DNA from: CAXTTV01 sp964247295
Lineage (GTDB): Bacteria > Chloroflexota > Ktedonobacteria > Ktedonobacterales > Ktedonobacteraceae
NCBI GenBank assembly: GCA_964247295.1
Contig: CAXTTV010000056.1
Coordinates: forward strand, 1 to 25,576
Reading direction: 5' to 3'
Length of the DNA stretch: 25,576 nt
The notes under the pieces were generated by a model that saw nothing but the letters and a program-made list of their open reading frames with translations, did no database searches and had not been told where the DNA came from. This document shows, piece by piece, positions 15,528 to 22,748 of this stretch (position 1 is the stretch's first letter; every line of letters begins with the position of its first letter). A program made the translations under genes and the position numbers.

Positions 15528-15629
15528 ATAGCACCCAGAACGTAACGAGGCGCAGACGGTCACCCACCGCAATTGTAGCTTTTCTTTTCTACAGTAAAAA
15601 AGCGTCTTCGCTGGGTGCCACTATTTTTT
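15528..15629 (+). promoter_or_regulatory. Terminator-like leader hairpin ahead of the anchored cyclophilin gene
   Basis: A long structured segment 26 bp above the cyclophilin start. Outer stem: ATAG plus CACCCAG (15528-15538) with CTGGGTG (15611-15617) and CTAT (15621-15624); next stem GCGCAGACG (15550-15558) with CGTCTTCGC (15603-15611, one mismatch); inner hairpin TGTAG (15574-15578) with CTACA (15589-15593). A run of six T follows at 15624-15629. Stem plus T-run gives it an attenuator look. I do not recognise a known riboswitch class. Confidence 0.45.
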
Positions 15630-15654
15630 ATTCAGAGGAGTATGGAAGACCTTC

Positions 15655-16629
15655 ATGCCAAAAGCGAATAAACGTGCCGAGAAAAGGCGAACCGCGAAAA
15701 TAGCGAGAGCGCATTCAACTGAACTGAAGCTTGACGAGCAAGTCAAGCCAGGACAGATGGCGAAGAGGCCAATAACCGGATATCGGAAGCCAGCACGAGG
15801 TGTGGCACGTTATCCATGGGCGACCAGCCTGGTCGTTCTCTTGATTCTAGCGGGAGTGCTCGCGGCGCTCTATGGGACGCATACATGGCCTTTTACCGCC
15901 CCGGCCCAGACCGCCAACAAGACGGCTGTAGGCTCTGCCACCCCAACTACAGCCGCAACGGCAGCTCCGACAATCGCGCCAACGAAAGATCCAGGCAAAG
16001 GTGTTACACCGGTTGCGGCGGCAGTAGATGTTGCCTCATCTCCCTGCGTGAAGATCGCGGACAAACTAACAAGCAAAGATCCCGCTCCAAGCGGCGAGGA
16101 TCTTAAAAAGATTACGCATAGCTACAAAGAGGCTCTCAAAACTGATATCGCTCAAGAAAAGCTTTACTGCGCTGGTATTAACACTAATCGTGGCCTGATG
16201 GTGCTGGAGCTAGATCCCAAACTCGCCCCCAATACCGTCAATAATTTTGTTTCTTTAGCGAAGGCGAAGTTTTACGATGGTCTGAAATTCCATCGTGTCG
16301 TCCCTGGTTTTGTCATTCAAACCGGTGATCCCAACGGCGATGGTAGCGGTGGCCCCGGTTACAAGTTTAATGACGAGCCGGTACAGGGAAACTACACCGA
16401 GGGGACTATTGCCATGGCCAACTCTGGTGCCAACACCAATGGAAGCCAGTTCTTTATCTCAATTGCCGACAATAGCCAGAAACTTCAAAAATCCTACAAT
16501 CTATTCGGTCGAGTTGTTGAAGGTTTGAATGTTGCCAAAGCCGTTCAGGGCCCTGGCGATGATGCTAATTCCAAAAATATCACGCCCGATATCGTGAACA
16601 AAGTAATTATTGAGTCCGTTGATCGCTAA
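15655..16629 (+). CDS. Membrane-anchored cyclophilin-type peptidyl-prolyl isomerase
   Basis: A 324-residue protein that should speed cis-trans isomerisation of proline bonds in exported proteins. Layout: Lys/Arg-rich cytoplasmic N-terminus (1-53); one membrane helix (about 55-75, ATSLVVLLILAGVLAALYG); Thr/Ala/Pro-rich linker (80-125); a stretch with Cys131 and Cys172; cyclophilin domain (about 174-324). Active-site segments are FHRVVPGFVIQ (212-222), GDGSGGPGYKFNDE, IAMANSGANTNGSQFFI and YNLFGRVVEG. The Trp and His seen in eukaryotic cyclophilins are replaced, as is common in bacterial ones. With the positive-inside rule the domain faces outside. Start ATG 15655 follows GGAAG by 6 bp; an ATG at 15642 is out of frame. 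It carries its own terminator and may be controlled by the upstream hairpin. Confidence 0.93.
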   Translation: MPKANKRAEKRRTAKIARAHSTELKLDEQVKPGQMAKRPITGYRKPARGVARYPWATSLVVLLILAGVLAALYGTHTWPFTAPAQTANKTAVGSATPTTAATAAPTIAPTKDPGKGVTPVAAAVDVASSPCVKIADKLTSKDPAPSGEDLKKITHSYKEALKTDIAQEKLYCAGINTNRGLMVLELDPKLAPNTVNNFVSLAKAKFYDGLKFHRVVPGFVIQTGDPNGDGSGGPGYKFNDEPVQGNYTEGTIAMANSGANTNGSQFFISIADNSQKLQKSYNLFGRVVEGLNVAKAVQGPGDDANSKNITPDIVNKVIIESVDR

Positions 16630-16658
16630 AGCCTTTCGCGATTAATCACTCCATAGAA

Positions 16659-16690
16659 ACACGTCTCTCACCTCGGGAGGCGTGTTTTTT
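16659..16690 (+). terminator. Intrinsic terminator after the anchored cyclophilin gene
   Basis: ACACGTCTC (16659-16667) pairs with GAGGCGTGT-type sequence (16677-16685, one G-T pair) around a 9-nt loop, followed by six T. It starts 30 bp past the stop. Copy B of the MITE-like element has inserted just past it, and its target duplication includes the T-run. Confidence 0.85.
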
Positions 16691-16694
16691 GATA

Positions 16695-16823
16695 TAGAGT
16701 TTTTCATTCTAGAAAGAAGGGGGGTCCAGGGGTGTTAACCTCTGGCGTGGCGGGGCGTCCCCGCTCACCTCCTCCCCCTCCTCGCCGTCGGCGGCGGCAG
16801 AAGAAGAGAATGAAATAGCCCTG
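16695..16823. mobile_element. MITE-like element, copy B, with 9-bp target duplication
   Basis: A 129-bp relative of copy A. The right end GAATGAAATAGCCCTG (16808-16823) is identical to that of copy A; the left end (TTTTTCATTC at 16700-16709) is diverged. Direct repeats TTTTTGATA flank it at 16686-16694 and 16824-16832. Internal hairpins are conserved: CCAGGGGT/ACCTCTGG (16727-16744) and a perfect GCGGGG-CGT-CCCCGC (16750-16764). Non-coding. Conserved pairing despite base changes suggests the folded form matters for mobility or in RNA. Confidence 0.8.
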
Positions 16824-16987
16824 TTTTTGATAAGCGCGACAAGACGGGAGGCTGTAGAAGAGTGTATAATCACTTGGAACATGTTGCGACGGAAGCGGCT
16901 GTTTCTTACAGAGCTATAAAAAATTCAAATTTGGAGTAGTTATTGTAGGGCATCCTCGATGGATGTCATTGTGGAAAGGATTATGTC
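16824..16987. other. Upstream region of the cytoplasmic cyclophilin gene
   Basis: Together with the terminator and copy B it makes a 358-bp gap. I see no further gene; it should hold the promoter of the gene at 16988, whose ribosome site AAGGA ends 7 bp before the ATG. No confident -10/-35 pair is offered. Confidence 0.5.
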
Positions 16988-17458
16988 ATGGCTAAGCAGT
17001 ACAGTTCGCCACCAGAGATGCAGATCGAGACTAATCGCAAATATAGAGCGACAATCCAGACCAATAAAGGTAATATCGTCCTGGAGCTAAACCCGGCTGA
17101 AGCTCCTCAGACCGTGAACAACTTTGTGGTCCTGGCGCGGGACGGTTTCTATAGTAACGTAGTATTTCATCGCGTCGTTCCTGGCTTTGTGATCCAGGGT
17201 GGTGATCCCACTGGGACCGGTACTGGTGGTCCTGGCTATAAGTTTAGAGACGAGAAGGTAATGCGCCCGTACAAGGCCGGTACCGTTGCCATGGCGAACG
17301 CCGGACCCAACACCAATGGAAGTCAGTTCTTTATCTGCCTGGAGGATCAGCCCTCGCTGCCGCCTAGCTACACGATCTTCGGAGATACCATCTCGGGTAT
17401 GGATGTAGTAAAAAGCATTCGCCAGGGTGATGTTATGCAGTCCATTGCGATTGAGTAG
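16988..17458 (+). CDS. Cytoplasmic cyclophilin-type peptidyl-prolyl isomerase
   Basis: A 156-residue single-domain cyclophilin without signal or membrane helix, so cytoplasmic. Active-site segments: FHRVVPGFVIQGGDP (Arg, Phe and Gln of the catalytic pocket present), GTGTGGPGYKFRDE, VAMANAGPNTNGSQFFI and YTIFGDTISGMDVV. It resembles the catalytic domain of the membrane-anchored gene 358 bp upstream, so the pair probably arose by duplication, one form folding cytoplasmic and one exported proteins. The start is ATG 16988 with AAGGA 7 bp upstream; an earlier ATG at 16983 is out of frame. An intervening terminator shows that it is transcribed on its own. No clear terminator with a T-run follows. 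Confidence 0.94.
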   Translation: MAKQYSSPPEMQIETNRKYRATIQTNKGNIVLELNPAEAPQTVNNFVVLARDGFYSNVVFHRVVPGFVIQGGDPTGTGTGGPGYKFRDEKVMRPYKAGTVAMANAGPNTNGSQFFICLEDQPSLPPSYTIFGDTISGMDVVKSIRQGDVMQSIAIE

Positions 17459-17540
17459 TCTATAATCTCGCGGGGCGGTTCTGAAGCATGTAGAAGACCC
17501 TATTCATTCCTTTTTTGAAGGACTCAGGACCGTCCTTGAT

Positions 17541-18173
17541 CTATCGCGAAGCCTGAATATATGGTTGATAAAAGCTATATCTTCCAGTAGCCAGACGAGC
17601 GCCAAATACCCCCAGCAGGCCGCCAATTACCGCGTTTATCAAGAGTAGCAGGATTGCGAAGACCACGCCGCCGCCGGCAGCCAGGGGATTAAACGAGGCT
17701 GAAGGGCCGATATGGCCAGGAATACCAGGCAGATAGGCTGAGAAAAAACTGATCAGGTAAGTGACCCCTCCACCGATAAGTCCCGCTAGAAACCCCTGTC
17801 GCCGTTCAACAACCAGTTTCCCTGTCAGAAAACCCGCCAGAAAATAGAGGAGCAGGCCGGCTAAAAAGCTGAGAAAGCTATAGCCAGCCAGATTATAGGC
17901 CAGATCTGTACCGGAAGCCCCAATCGTTCGCTGGTGACCCAGAATATTCAAGAATAGTCCCAATCCTCCGGACAGGATACCGGCAGAGGCACCGATAATG
18001 AGCGCCTTAAGCCGTCGGTCAGCCGGTAACAGACCCATATTCTGATAGTCAGGATTAGGGATTTCCTCCTCCTCCTCCTCCCAGACTTGTTCCGGCTCGC
18101 GTCCATACCTCTGGCCTATTGTATCCTGCCTTATTGGACGGCCCTGGTCATTGAATTGTTCCGAGTTTGGCAT
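17541..18173 (-). CDS. Uncharacterised four-helix membrane protein
   Basis: A 210-residue protein I do not recognise. The first 50 residues are hydrophilic with an acidic run (EEEEEE, about 33-38). Then come four probable membrane helices: about 57-77 (LIIGASAGILSGGLGLFLNI), 95-117 (SFLSFLAGLLLYFLAGFLTG), 127-145 (GLIGGGVTYLISFFSAYL) and 165-190 (GGVVFAILLLLINAVIGGLLG). Helices are Gly-rich in the manner of small transporter-like or DUF4199/TIGR-type membrane proteins, but no family is claimed. It lies 61 bp downstream of signal peptidase I in the same direction, so co-transcription is possible. Start ATG 18173, with AGGGG or AGGA upstream. Confidence 0.78.
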   Translation of the reverse strand: MPNSEQFNDQGRPIRQDTIGQRYGREPEQVWEEEEEEIPNPDYQNMGLLPADRRLKALIIGASAGILSGGLGLFLNILGHQRTIGASGTDLAYNLAGYSFLSFLAGLLLYFLAGFLTGKLVVERRQGFLAGLIGGGVTYLISFFSAYLPGIPGHIGPSASFNPLAAGGGVVFAILLLLINAVIGGLLGVFGARLATGRYSFYQPYIQASR

Positions 18174-18234
18174 AGGTCCTAGTCCCCTTGTGAGTAGCGC
18201 TTTATTGTGAAAGCAGAAGCGGTAACCTGAGCCT

Positions 18235-18786
18235 CTACTTTAATCCAGTGAAGACTTCAGGGAACGTATTAACCATCTGCCAGTGGTTTGTTGGCCAGTA
18301 CACAGCAGTGGCCTTCCCAATAATAAATTTTTTATTCAGCACCCCCCAATCACGCGAGTCATCACTGTTTACACGGTTATCACCCATCACAAAATAGTCA
18401 TCGGGACCAAGCTTGCGGGTCTGAGCTACCGGGTTAGCATTCATACTAATATACGGCTCTTTGAGTAGAACACCATTGACGCGAACAGTCGAACTATCGA
18501 TCGTAATCGTATCACCGGGGACCCCGATTACTCGTTTAATAAAATCGCGATTGGTATCGATCGGCCAGTGAAAAACAATAACATCGCCACGTTGGGGAGG
18601 ATGAAAAAGATAAGAGATTTTATTGACCAACACGTACTCATCTGTTTGAAAACTCGGCTGCATACTCACGCCATCGATACGATAGCTTTGAATGACGGCA
18701 CGGATCACAAAGAAGATCAGAATTGTCAGTACAATTGTTTCAACAATCTCGCGCCCTAAATGTCCTCGTTTCAACATCAACCTCAT
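18235..18786 (-). CDS. lepB: Signal peptidase I
   Basis: The 183-residue membrane serine protease that removes signal peptides from exported proteins. Seen: one N-terminal helix (about 13-33, EIVETIVLTILIFFVIRAVI), Ser41 in GVSMQPS (box B), YVLVNKISY (box C), Lys84 in RDFIKRVIGVPGD (box D, general base), and GDNRVNSDDSRDWG (box E). Length and a single helix fit the Gram-positive type. Two ATGs are possible, at 18786 and at 18777: AGGAG is only 2 bp from the first and 11 bp from the second, so the start may be three codons later. The anchored cyclophilin and the secreted sialidase-like protein nearby are natural client-side neighbours, but no operon link with them exists. Confidence 0.95.
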   Translation of the reverse strand: MRLMLKRGHLGREIVETIVLTILIFFVIRAVIQSYRIDGVSMQPSFQTDEYVLVNKISYLFHPPQRGDVIVFHWPIDTNRDFIKRVIGVPGDTITIDSSTVRVNGVLLKEPYISMNANPVAQTRKLGPDDYFVMGDNRVNSDDSRDWGVLNKKFIIGKATAVYWPTNHWQMVNTFPEVFTGLK

Positions 18787-18907
18787 ATCTCCTGAGTGTT
18801 TCCCTTATTTATTAGGTGGGGATCATCCGGTCAGGCCGCATGGCTTTGATTGTATCATAAAAAGCGGCATGGAGATCCTCTTCATTTTTTAAAAGTGGAA
18901 AGAAAAG

Positions 18908-19057
18908 TTATTTCTTCTTACCTCTACCACTCTTTATAGTATAAAAAATATATACGATTGTAATCACGATCAGGGAGGGAATGATCAACAAGAATCTGAA
19001 GGTACCGATTTTTGTTCCTGTTTGTAGGACGATCTCTCCTTTGAACAGGCTATGATA
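18908..19057 (-). pseudogene. Possible C-terminal membrane-anchor remnant
   Basis: A 49-codon open stretch on the minus strand, ending TAA at 18908-18910, with no ATG. It encodes KGEIVLQTGTKIGTFRF, then a strongly hydrophobic helix (LLIIPSLIVITIVYIFY) and a basic tail (KSGRGKKK): the layout of a C-terminal membrane anchor. An in-frame TGA lies just upstream at 19058-19060. It may be the tail of a decayed exported protein or of a SipW-like signal peptidase (lepB is 122 bp away). Could also be chance. Confidence 0.25.
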
Positions 19058-19736
19058 TCATCTCATACTAAATTGTGTTCAAAACGGGAGGGGAGATACA
19101 ACACCGTAACGCCTTGTTGCCGTATCGGTTAAGTGGGCTATTTTTGTTTTCTCTCGTGAGCTCTCCTGTGGCGTCTCGCTGAAGACCCCACAGGAGCCAG
19201 AACCTGCGGAAAATATATCAGAAATGATGGCAAGAGACACGTTTTCACCAGGAGCTTTTTAGTTTTCCCTGTATGGGATTTCTTGTGGTTAAAACATGTT
19301 ATCATTTCATGGACGTCTCTCTTTACAGCTATCCTGGATTGTCCACTTTACAAGGAAAATTCTTGTTCTACATGTCTTTCAAAAAATCAATAGCTAATTG
19401 CGTAACACTAAATACTATCGACTTGACTTAATATAGACCCGGAATTATTATTTTTACTACTACTTGTTAGATAGTCTATGACGGCTCTTTAGAATGTTGG
19501 GGCAGTAGAACATAGCACTGTAACCACAGTATCTAATGCTCTTTCAGAGAGTGTCCGAACCCGCCACCAAGAAGGTGAATAGCACGTGGTCCAAAAACTC
19601 TCTTAGAGAAAAGAGTAGTCACTGTCACAACGAAAGTTGGCGAGTATTTTGAAGTTCCAAGGAATAAATATATGAAACCTACAATATTTTTTAGAAAAAT
19701 TGTTAGGGAAGAAATCGAAGGTAAAGGAGTTACAAC
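19058..19736. other. Sparse intergenic region upstream of the sialidase-like gene
   Basis: About 680 bp without a convincing gene. It holds a 9-bp perfect stem CTCCTGTGG/CCACAGGAG (19163-19171 with 19188-19196) with no T-run on either side, and a sigma-70-type promoter candidate at 19423-19451. Base composition is visibly more AT-rich than in the flanking operons. Confidence 0.55.
19423..19451 (+). promoter_or_regulatory. Sigma-70-type promoter candidate of the sialidase-like gene
   Basis: TTGACT (19423-19428), a 17-bp spacer and TATTAT (19446-19451): five of six matches in both hexamers at ideal spacing. It would give a leader of roughly 280 nt before the ATG at 19737. Confidence 0.55.
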
Positions 19737-21518
19737 ATGTTTCAGAAACACCACACCATCTCCAGGTTTGTTACACCCGCCTCCTGGTGGATTATTCCAG
19801 TTATCATTGTTTTTGCACTTTGTCTGACGCTCATTAGCGGTGTAATAACAAAGGTATCACATGTACATGCCAATTCCCCTGGATCGATTGTCTACACACC
19901 ATCCTCTAACGAAGGCATCAGCTACTCCCGTGTGTTGCGTTTGCAATACAGTGGTTCCGCAAATGGAATACTTCTCACAACATTTGAGAATTGGTCAAGC
20001 CATTCATCGTATCATATTATGCGGAGTACTGATAATGGAGCTCAGTGGAAACAAATCGCGACATTGGGCGATCCTGAAACAGGCTCAAACCATCCCTGGC
20101 CTAATATGTTTCAACCTGCCTTCTTTGAGTTTCCCCACGCAATCAACGGCTATCCTGCTGGCACCATTTTAATGGCTGGCAATGTAACTGCCCCCGATCA
20201 GTCTGCCACACACTTTGATTTGTGGCGTAGTACAAATCAAGGACAGGACTGGAAATTTGTCAGCACGTTCCAGGCTGGTGGCGGACTTGGAAACGGTATC
20301 TGGGAACCCGCTTTCCAATTAGATAAGAATGGCAATCTCCTCTGCTACTTCTCTGATGAGCGTGAGTCTGGCACCCACAGTCAATTTCTTGGTCACGTGG
20401 CCTCCACAGATGGCGGCGATAGCTGGGGAGCTGAGGTAAAGGATGTTGCTAGTGCAAATCGGGGTGATCGACCCGGTATGGTAACTGTTGTATCACTACC
20501 GAACGGCTCCTATATTATGAGCTTTGAACTGTGTGGCTATGTCAATTGTGAGGTTCACATCAAAACCTCTCCCGATGGCGATAGTTGGGGATCAGGTCCG
20601 AGCGATCTGGGCAAGCGTGTACAGACAAGCGATGGACGCTATTTCGGTCATAGCCCTTATCTGATCTGGACTCCCGCAGGAGGGCCTAATGGGCAACTGA
20701 TCCTGGATGCCCAACGTGAATATTATGCTAACGGAGATGGTACTACTACTGAAGATTATCGAGCACTCATGGTTAACACTGATCTTGGCTCGGGGAATTG
20801 GTCCTGGATGCCGGCACCATTTAAGCCAGACAGTTCTTCTAGTAACTGTAACACCAACTACAGCCCAGCACTTACCTCACTTGGCGATGGCAGTAGTGTT
20901 CTGCTTGTAGCAAGCTCAAGTATGGGTAGTTCAGGATCTTGTGAGGTGCGAGCTGATAGTATGAATGCGGGAACCTTGCCCTATAATGATGCCTTTAGGA
21001 ATGGCACTGACGCGGGATGGAACACCTATAATGGTACCTGGTCTGTTGTGAATGGTGTCTATTCTGAGCAATCCAGTGCATCCAATGGTGATAAGTCGGT
21101 AACAGGTTCGACTGGCTGGACCGATTATACATTGAGTGGCGATATAAATCTCACTGCATCAACAAACGCAGGTTTTCTGGTACGAGTCTCAAATCCAGGA
21201 AACGGAGCGGACGCTCTGCAAGGGTACTTTGTTGGTCTAGATAGTGGTAGTGGCAATCTCTTCATGGGAAAGCAGAATTACAACTGGACAATGCTCAACA
21301 GTGTTTTAATGCCAGGTGGTGTTGCGCAGAATACCTGGTACCACATCACTACTAAGGTTGCAGGCTGCACCTTTACGGTCACTGCACAACCAGCAGGTGG
21401 GAACATCACGTCCTTCACGCATACTGACCCAAACTGCTTCTCTTCAGGGCAGGTTGGGATGCGTACCTGGAGTGCAAATAGTGCTGAATGGAAGAATATC
21501 TCTGTGACTAGCAACTAA
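19737..21518 (+). CDS. Secreted sialidase-fold (GH93-like) protein with C-terminal jelly-roll domain
   Basis: A 593-residue exported protein. The N-terminus holds a hydrophobic segment (about 17-38, WWIIPVIIVFALCLTLISG) with a likely cleavage after VHA-46. Residues 50-410 look like a beta-propeller with four Asp-box repeats: STDNGAQW (97), STNQGQDW (165), STDGGDSW (223), SPDGDSW (278). Blocks IWEPAF (188), CYFSDERE (203), DRPGM (244) and WTPAGGPNG (311) recall GH93-type exo-arabinanases more than true sialidases. Residues about 415-593 form a concanavalin-like/DUF1080-type domain (GWNTYNGTWSVVNGVY...), probably carbohydrate binding. The likely job is breakdown of an extracellular polysaccharide side chain; the sugar is unproved. 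ATG start with AAGGAG 7 bp upstream. Isolated between long non-coding stretches, so possibly acquired. Confidence 0.8.
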   Translation: MFQKHHTISRFVTPASWWIIPVIIVFALCLTLISGVITKVSHVHANSPGSIVYTPSSNEGISYSRVLRLQYSGSANGILLTTFENWSSHSSYHIMRSTDNGAQWKQIATLGDPETGSNHPWPNMFQPAFFEFPHAINGYPAGTILMAGNVTAPDQSATHFDLWRSTNQGQDWKFVSTFQAGGGLGNGIWEPAFQLDKNGNLLCYFSDERESGTHSQFLGHVASTDGGDSWGAEVKDVASANRGDRPGMVTVVSLPNGSYIMSFELCGYVNCEVHIKTSPDGDSWGSGPSDLGKRVQTSDGRYFGHSPYLIWTPAGGPNGQLILDAQREYYANGDGTTTEDYRALMVNTDLGSGNWSWMPAPFKPDSSSSNCNTNYSPALTSLGDGSSVLLVASSSMGSSGSCEVRADSMNAGTLPYNDAFRNGTDAGWNTYNGTWSVVNGVYSEQSSASNGDKSVTGSTGWTDYTLSGDINLTASTNAGFLVRVSNPGNGADALQGYFVGLDSGSGNLFMGKQNYNWTMLNSVLMPGGVAQNTWYHITTKVAGCTFTVTAQPAGGNITSFTHTDPNCFSSGQVGMRTWSANSAEWKNISVTSN

Positions 21519-21522
21519 ACTT

Positions 21523-21615
21523 CCAGGGTTATTTAAAAGTTGTTCATCCTCAGCCCTGGTTCGTGGATGTGGTGTGAGCCGAATAGGGGAGGAAAATAAC
21601 TTTTAAATAGCCCGG
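21523..21615. repeat. Long inverted repeat 4 bp past the sialidase-like gene
   Basis: Arms of 22 bp, 21523-21544 (CCAGGGTTATTTAAAAGTTGTT) and 21594-21615, pair with three mismatches around a 49-bp centre. The outer CAGGGYTATTT wording matches the ends of the MITE-like copies A and B. I find no target duplication, and a T-rich run (CTCTTTTTC) follows on the right, so it may serve as a terminator instead. Transposon relic and terminator are both open. Confidence 0.55.
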
Positions 21616-21986
21616 TCATCTCTTTTTCTTGAAAAATAGTCGGTACAACAGAGGGCCAATTATTCGGAAACAGCGATTCATAGAGATTGAGAAAAGATAT
21701 GTGCTGAAGTACGCTCGTTCTATATCTAAAATAGTGAAGTGCTACGAAATATCATGAGCTAAATGAGAAAAAATAGTGTAGAAACAACATGAGGCCTCTC
21801 ACAAATTGAAGCCCAAAGATATGCGTGTTTCTTTACCTGAACCCAGTAGTTTTAACCTGATTACAACCTCTTACCTGTCAAAATACCTGCTTTTATTGTG
21901 TATTATGTGGTGTAGCAATGGTGTGATTGTTCCTTTTTTAAAGGAAAGACATTTTTAGAAAGCGGCTGGAAAGAAGGTATGCGGAA
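21616..21986. other. Intergenic region upstream of the GGDEF/MshEN-like gene
   Basis: About 370 bp, AT-rich, with no gene seen. An extended -10-like TGTGTATTAT occurs at about 21896-21905 with a poor -35. AGAAGG at 21972-21977 is the likely ribosome site of the next gene. Confidence 0.45.
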
Positions 21987-22748
21987 GTGGAAATGGTAGA
22001 TGGTGAGGAGTGGAGGAGACCGCAAGCAGTCAGAGGATCAGGGCATGAATCTACGCGAACTCTAGTCATAATTCATACTAATCCAGGAAGCGTTTCCTCT
22101 TTGCGATGGTTAGCGTTACAGATAATCCGTCAGATCCGTCGCGAAGATTATATATTGTTGCACAGTCAACAATGTGTTCTTATCTTAAGGGGAGCCTCAT
22201 TAGAGGGAGGAGAAGCGGTCGCCCGGCGTTTAAGCACGTTTCTAGAAGAAATTGATCATAGGCTACAGATTGTCAGTGGACCTTCAGCTTTGGTTGTAGA
22301 GCGGAACTTGCGTGAGCAGAAGGCTCTTGTCATTGATCGCACCTACCTTGAGAGAGGGGAGCCTTTTCTTTATATGGGGGGGCAAGAGTCGGAAGGCTTG
22401 CAAATCCCTTATCTCGCCTTCTTAACACAGTATCCAGCCCGGCGTCTTCTCTACCTTTTCCCTTATGAGCTGGGTTATCGTCATCGTTGCGTGCCGATTG
22501 GAGTGGAAAGAGGATTATTAACGTTGGCCACTGTGCAGCAACTAGACCGTGCTGTACAGGTCTCGTTAGAAGGAATAACGGGTAGGAGAATTGTTCAAGT
22601 ACGCTGCGACTCAACATTGATCGAGGAACTTCTGCGCCACTGGCGTAGACAAAACCGTAACGAAGACCCCAAGGCAGTAGCTGATGCAAGCCTGTCTACT
22701 GTATTGGGGAGTTCGTCTTCGGATCTTAGTAATGTAAGCACATGTTAA
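21987..22748 (+). CDS. Degenerate GGDEF-like plus MshEN-like domain protein
   Basis: A 253-residue protein, probably regulatory. Residues about 25-95 follow the pattern of a GGDEF or nucleotide-cyclase fold: LRWLALQIIRQIRREDYILL, then CVLILRGASLEGGEAVARRL. The catalytic GG(D/E)EF sequence is missing, so no cyclase activity is expected. Residues about 145-228 match the shape of the GspE N-terminal/MshEN domain (LAFLTQYPARRLLYLFPYEL, then RCVPIGVERGLLTLATVQQLDRAVQVSLEGITGRRI), a module that binds c-di-GMP in some ATPases. Assignment is by pattern only. GTG 21987 (AGAAGG 9 bp upstream) or ATG 21993 may be the start. Its TAA overlaps the TAA of the convergent sigma factor gene by 2-3 bases within TTAA. 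Confidence 0.6.
   Translation: MEMVDGEEWRRPQAVRGSGHESTRTLVIIHTNPGSVSSLRWLALQIIRQIRREDYILLHSQQCVLILRGASLEGGEAVARRLSTFLEEIDHRLQIVSGPSALVVERNLREQKALVIDRTYLERGEPFLYMGGQESEGLQIPYLAFLTQYPARRLLYLFPYELGYRHRCVPIGVERGLLTLATVQQLDRAVQVSLEGITGRRIVQVRCDSTLIEELLRHWRRQNRNEDPKAVADASLSTVLGSSSSDLSNVSTC

Noticed and set aside
17518..17535. AAGGAC/GTCCTT hairpin after the second cyclophilin gene as a terminator
   Set aside because: The T-run lies before rather than after the stem on the + strand, and the minus strand has none after it.
19163..19196. Hairpin CTCCTGTGG/CCACAGGAG as an intrinsic terminator
   Set aside because: No T-run on either strand after the stem, and no gene ends near it.
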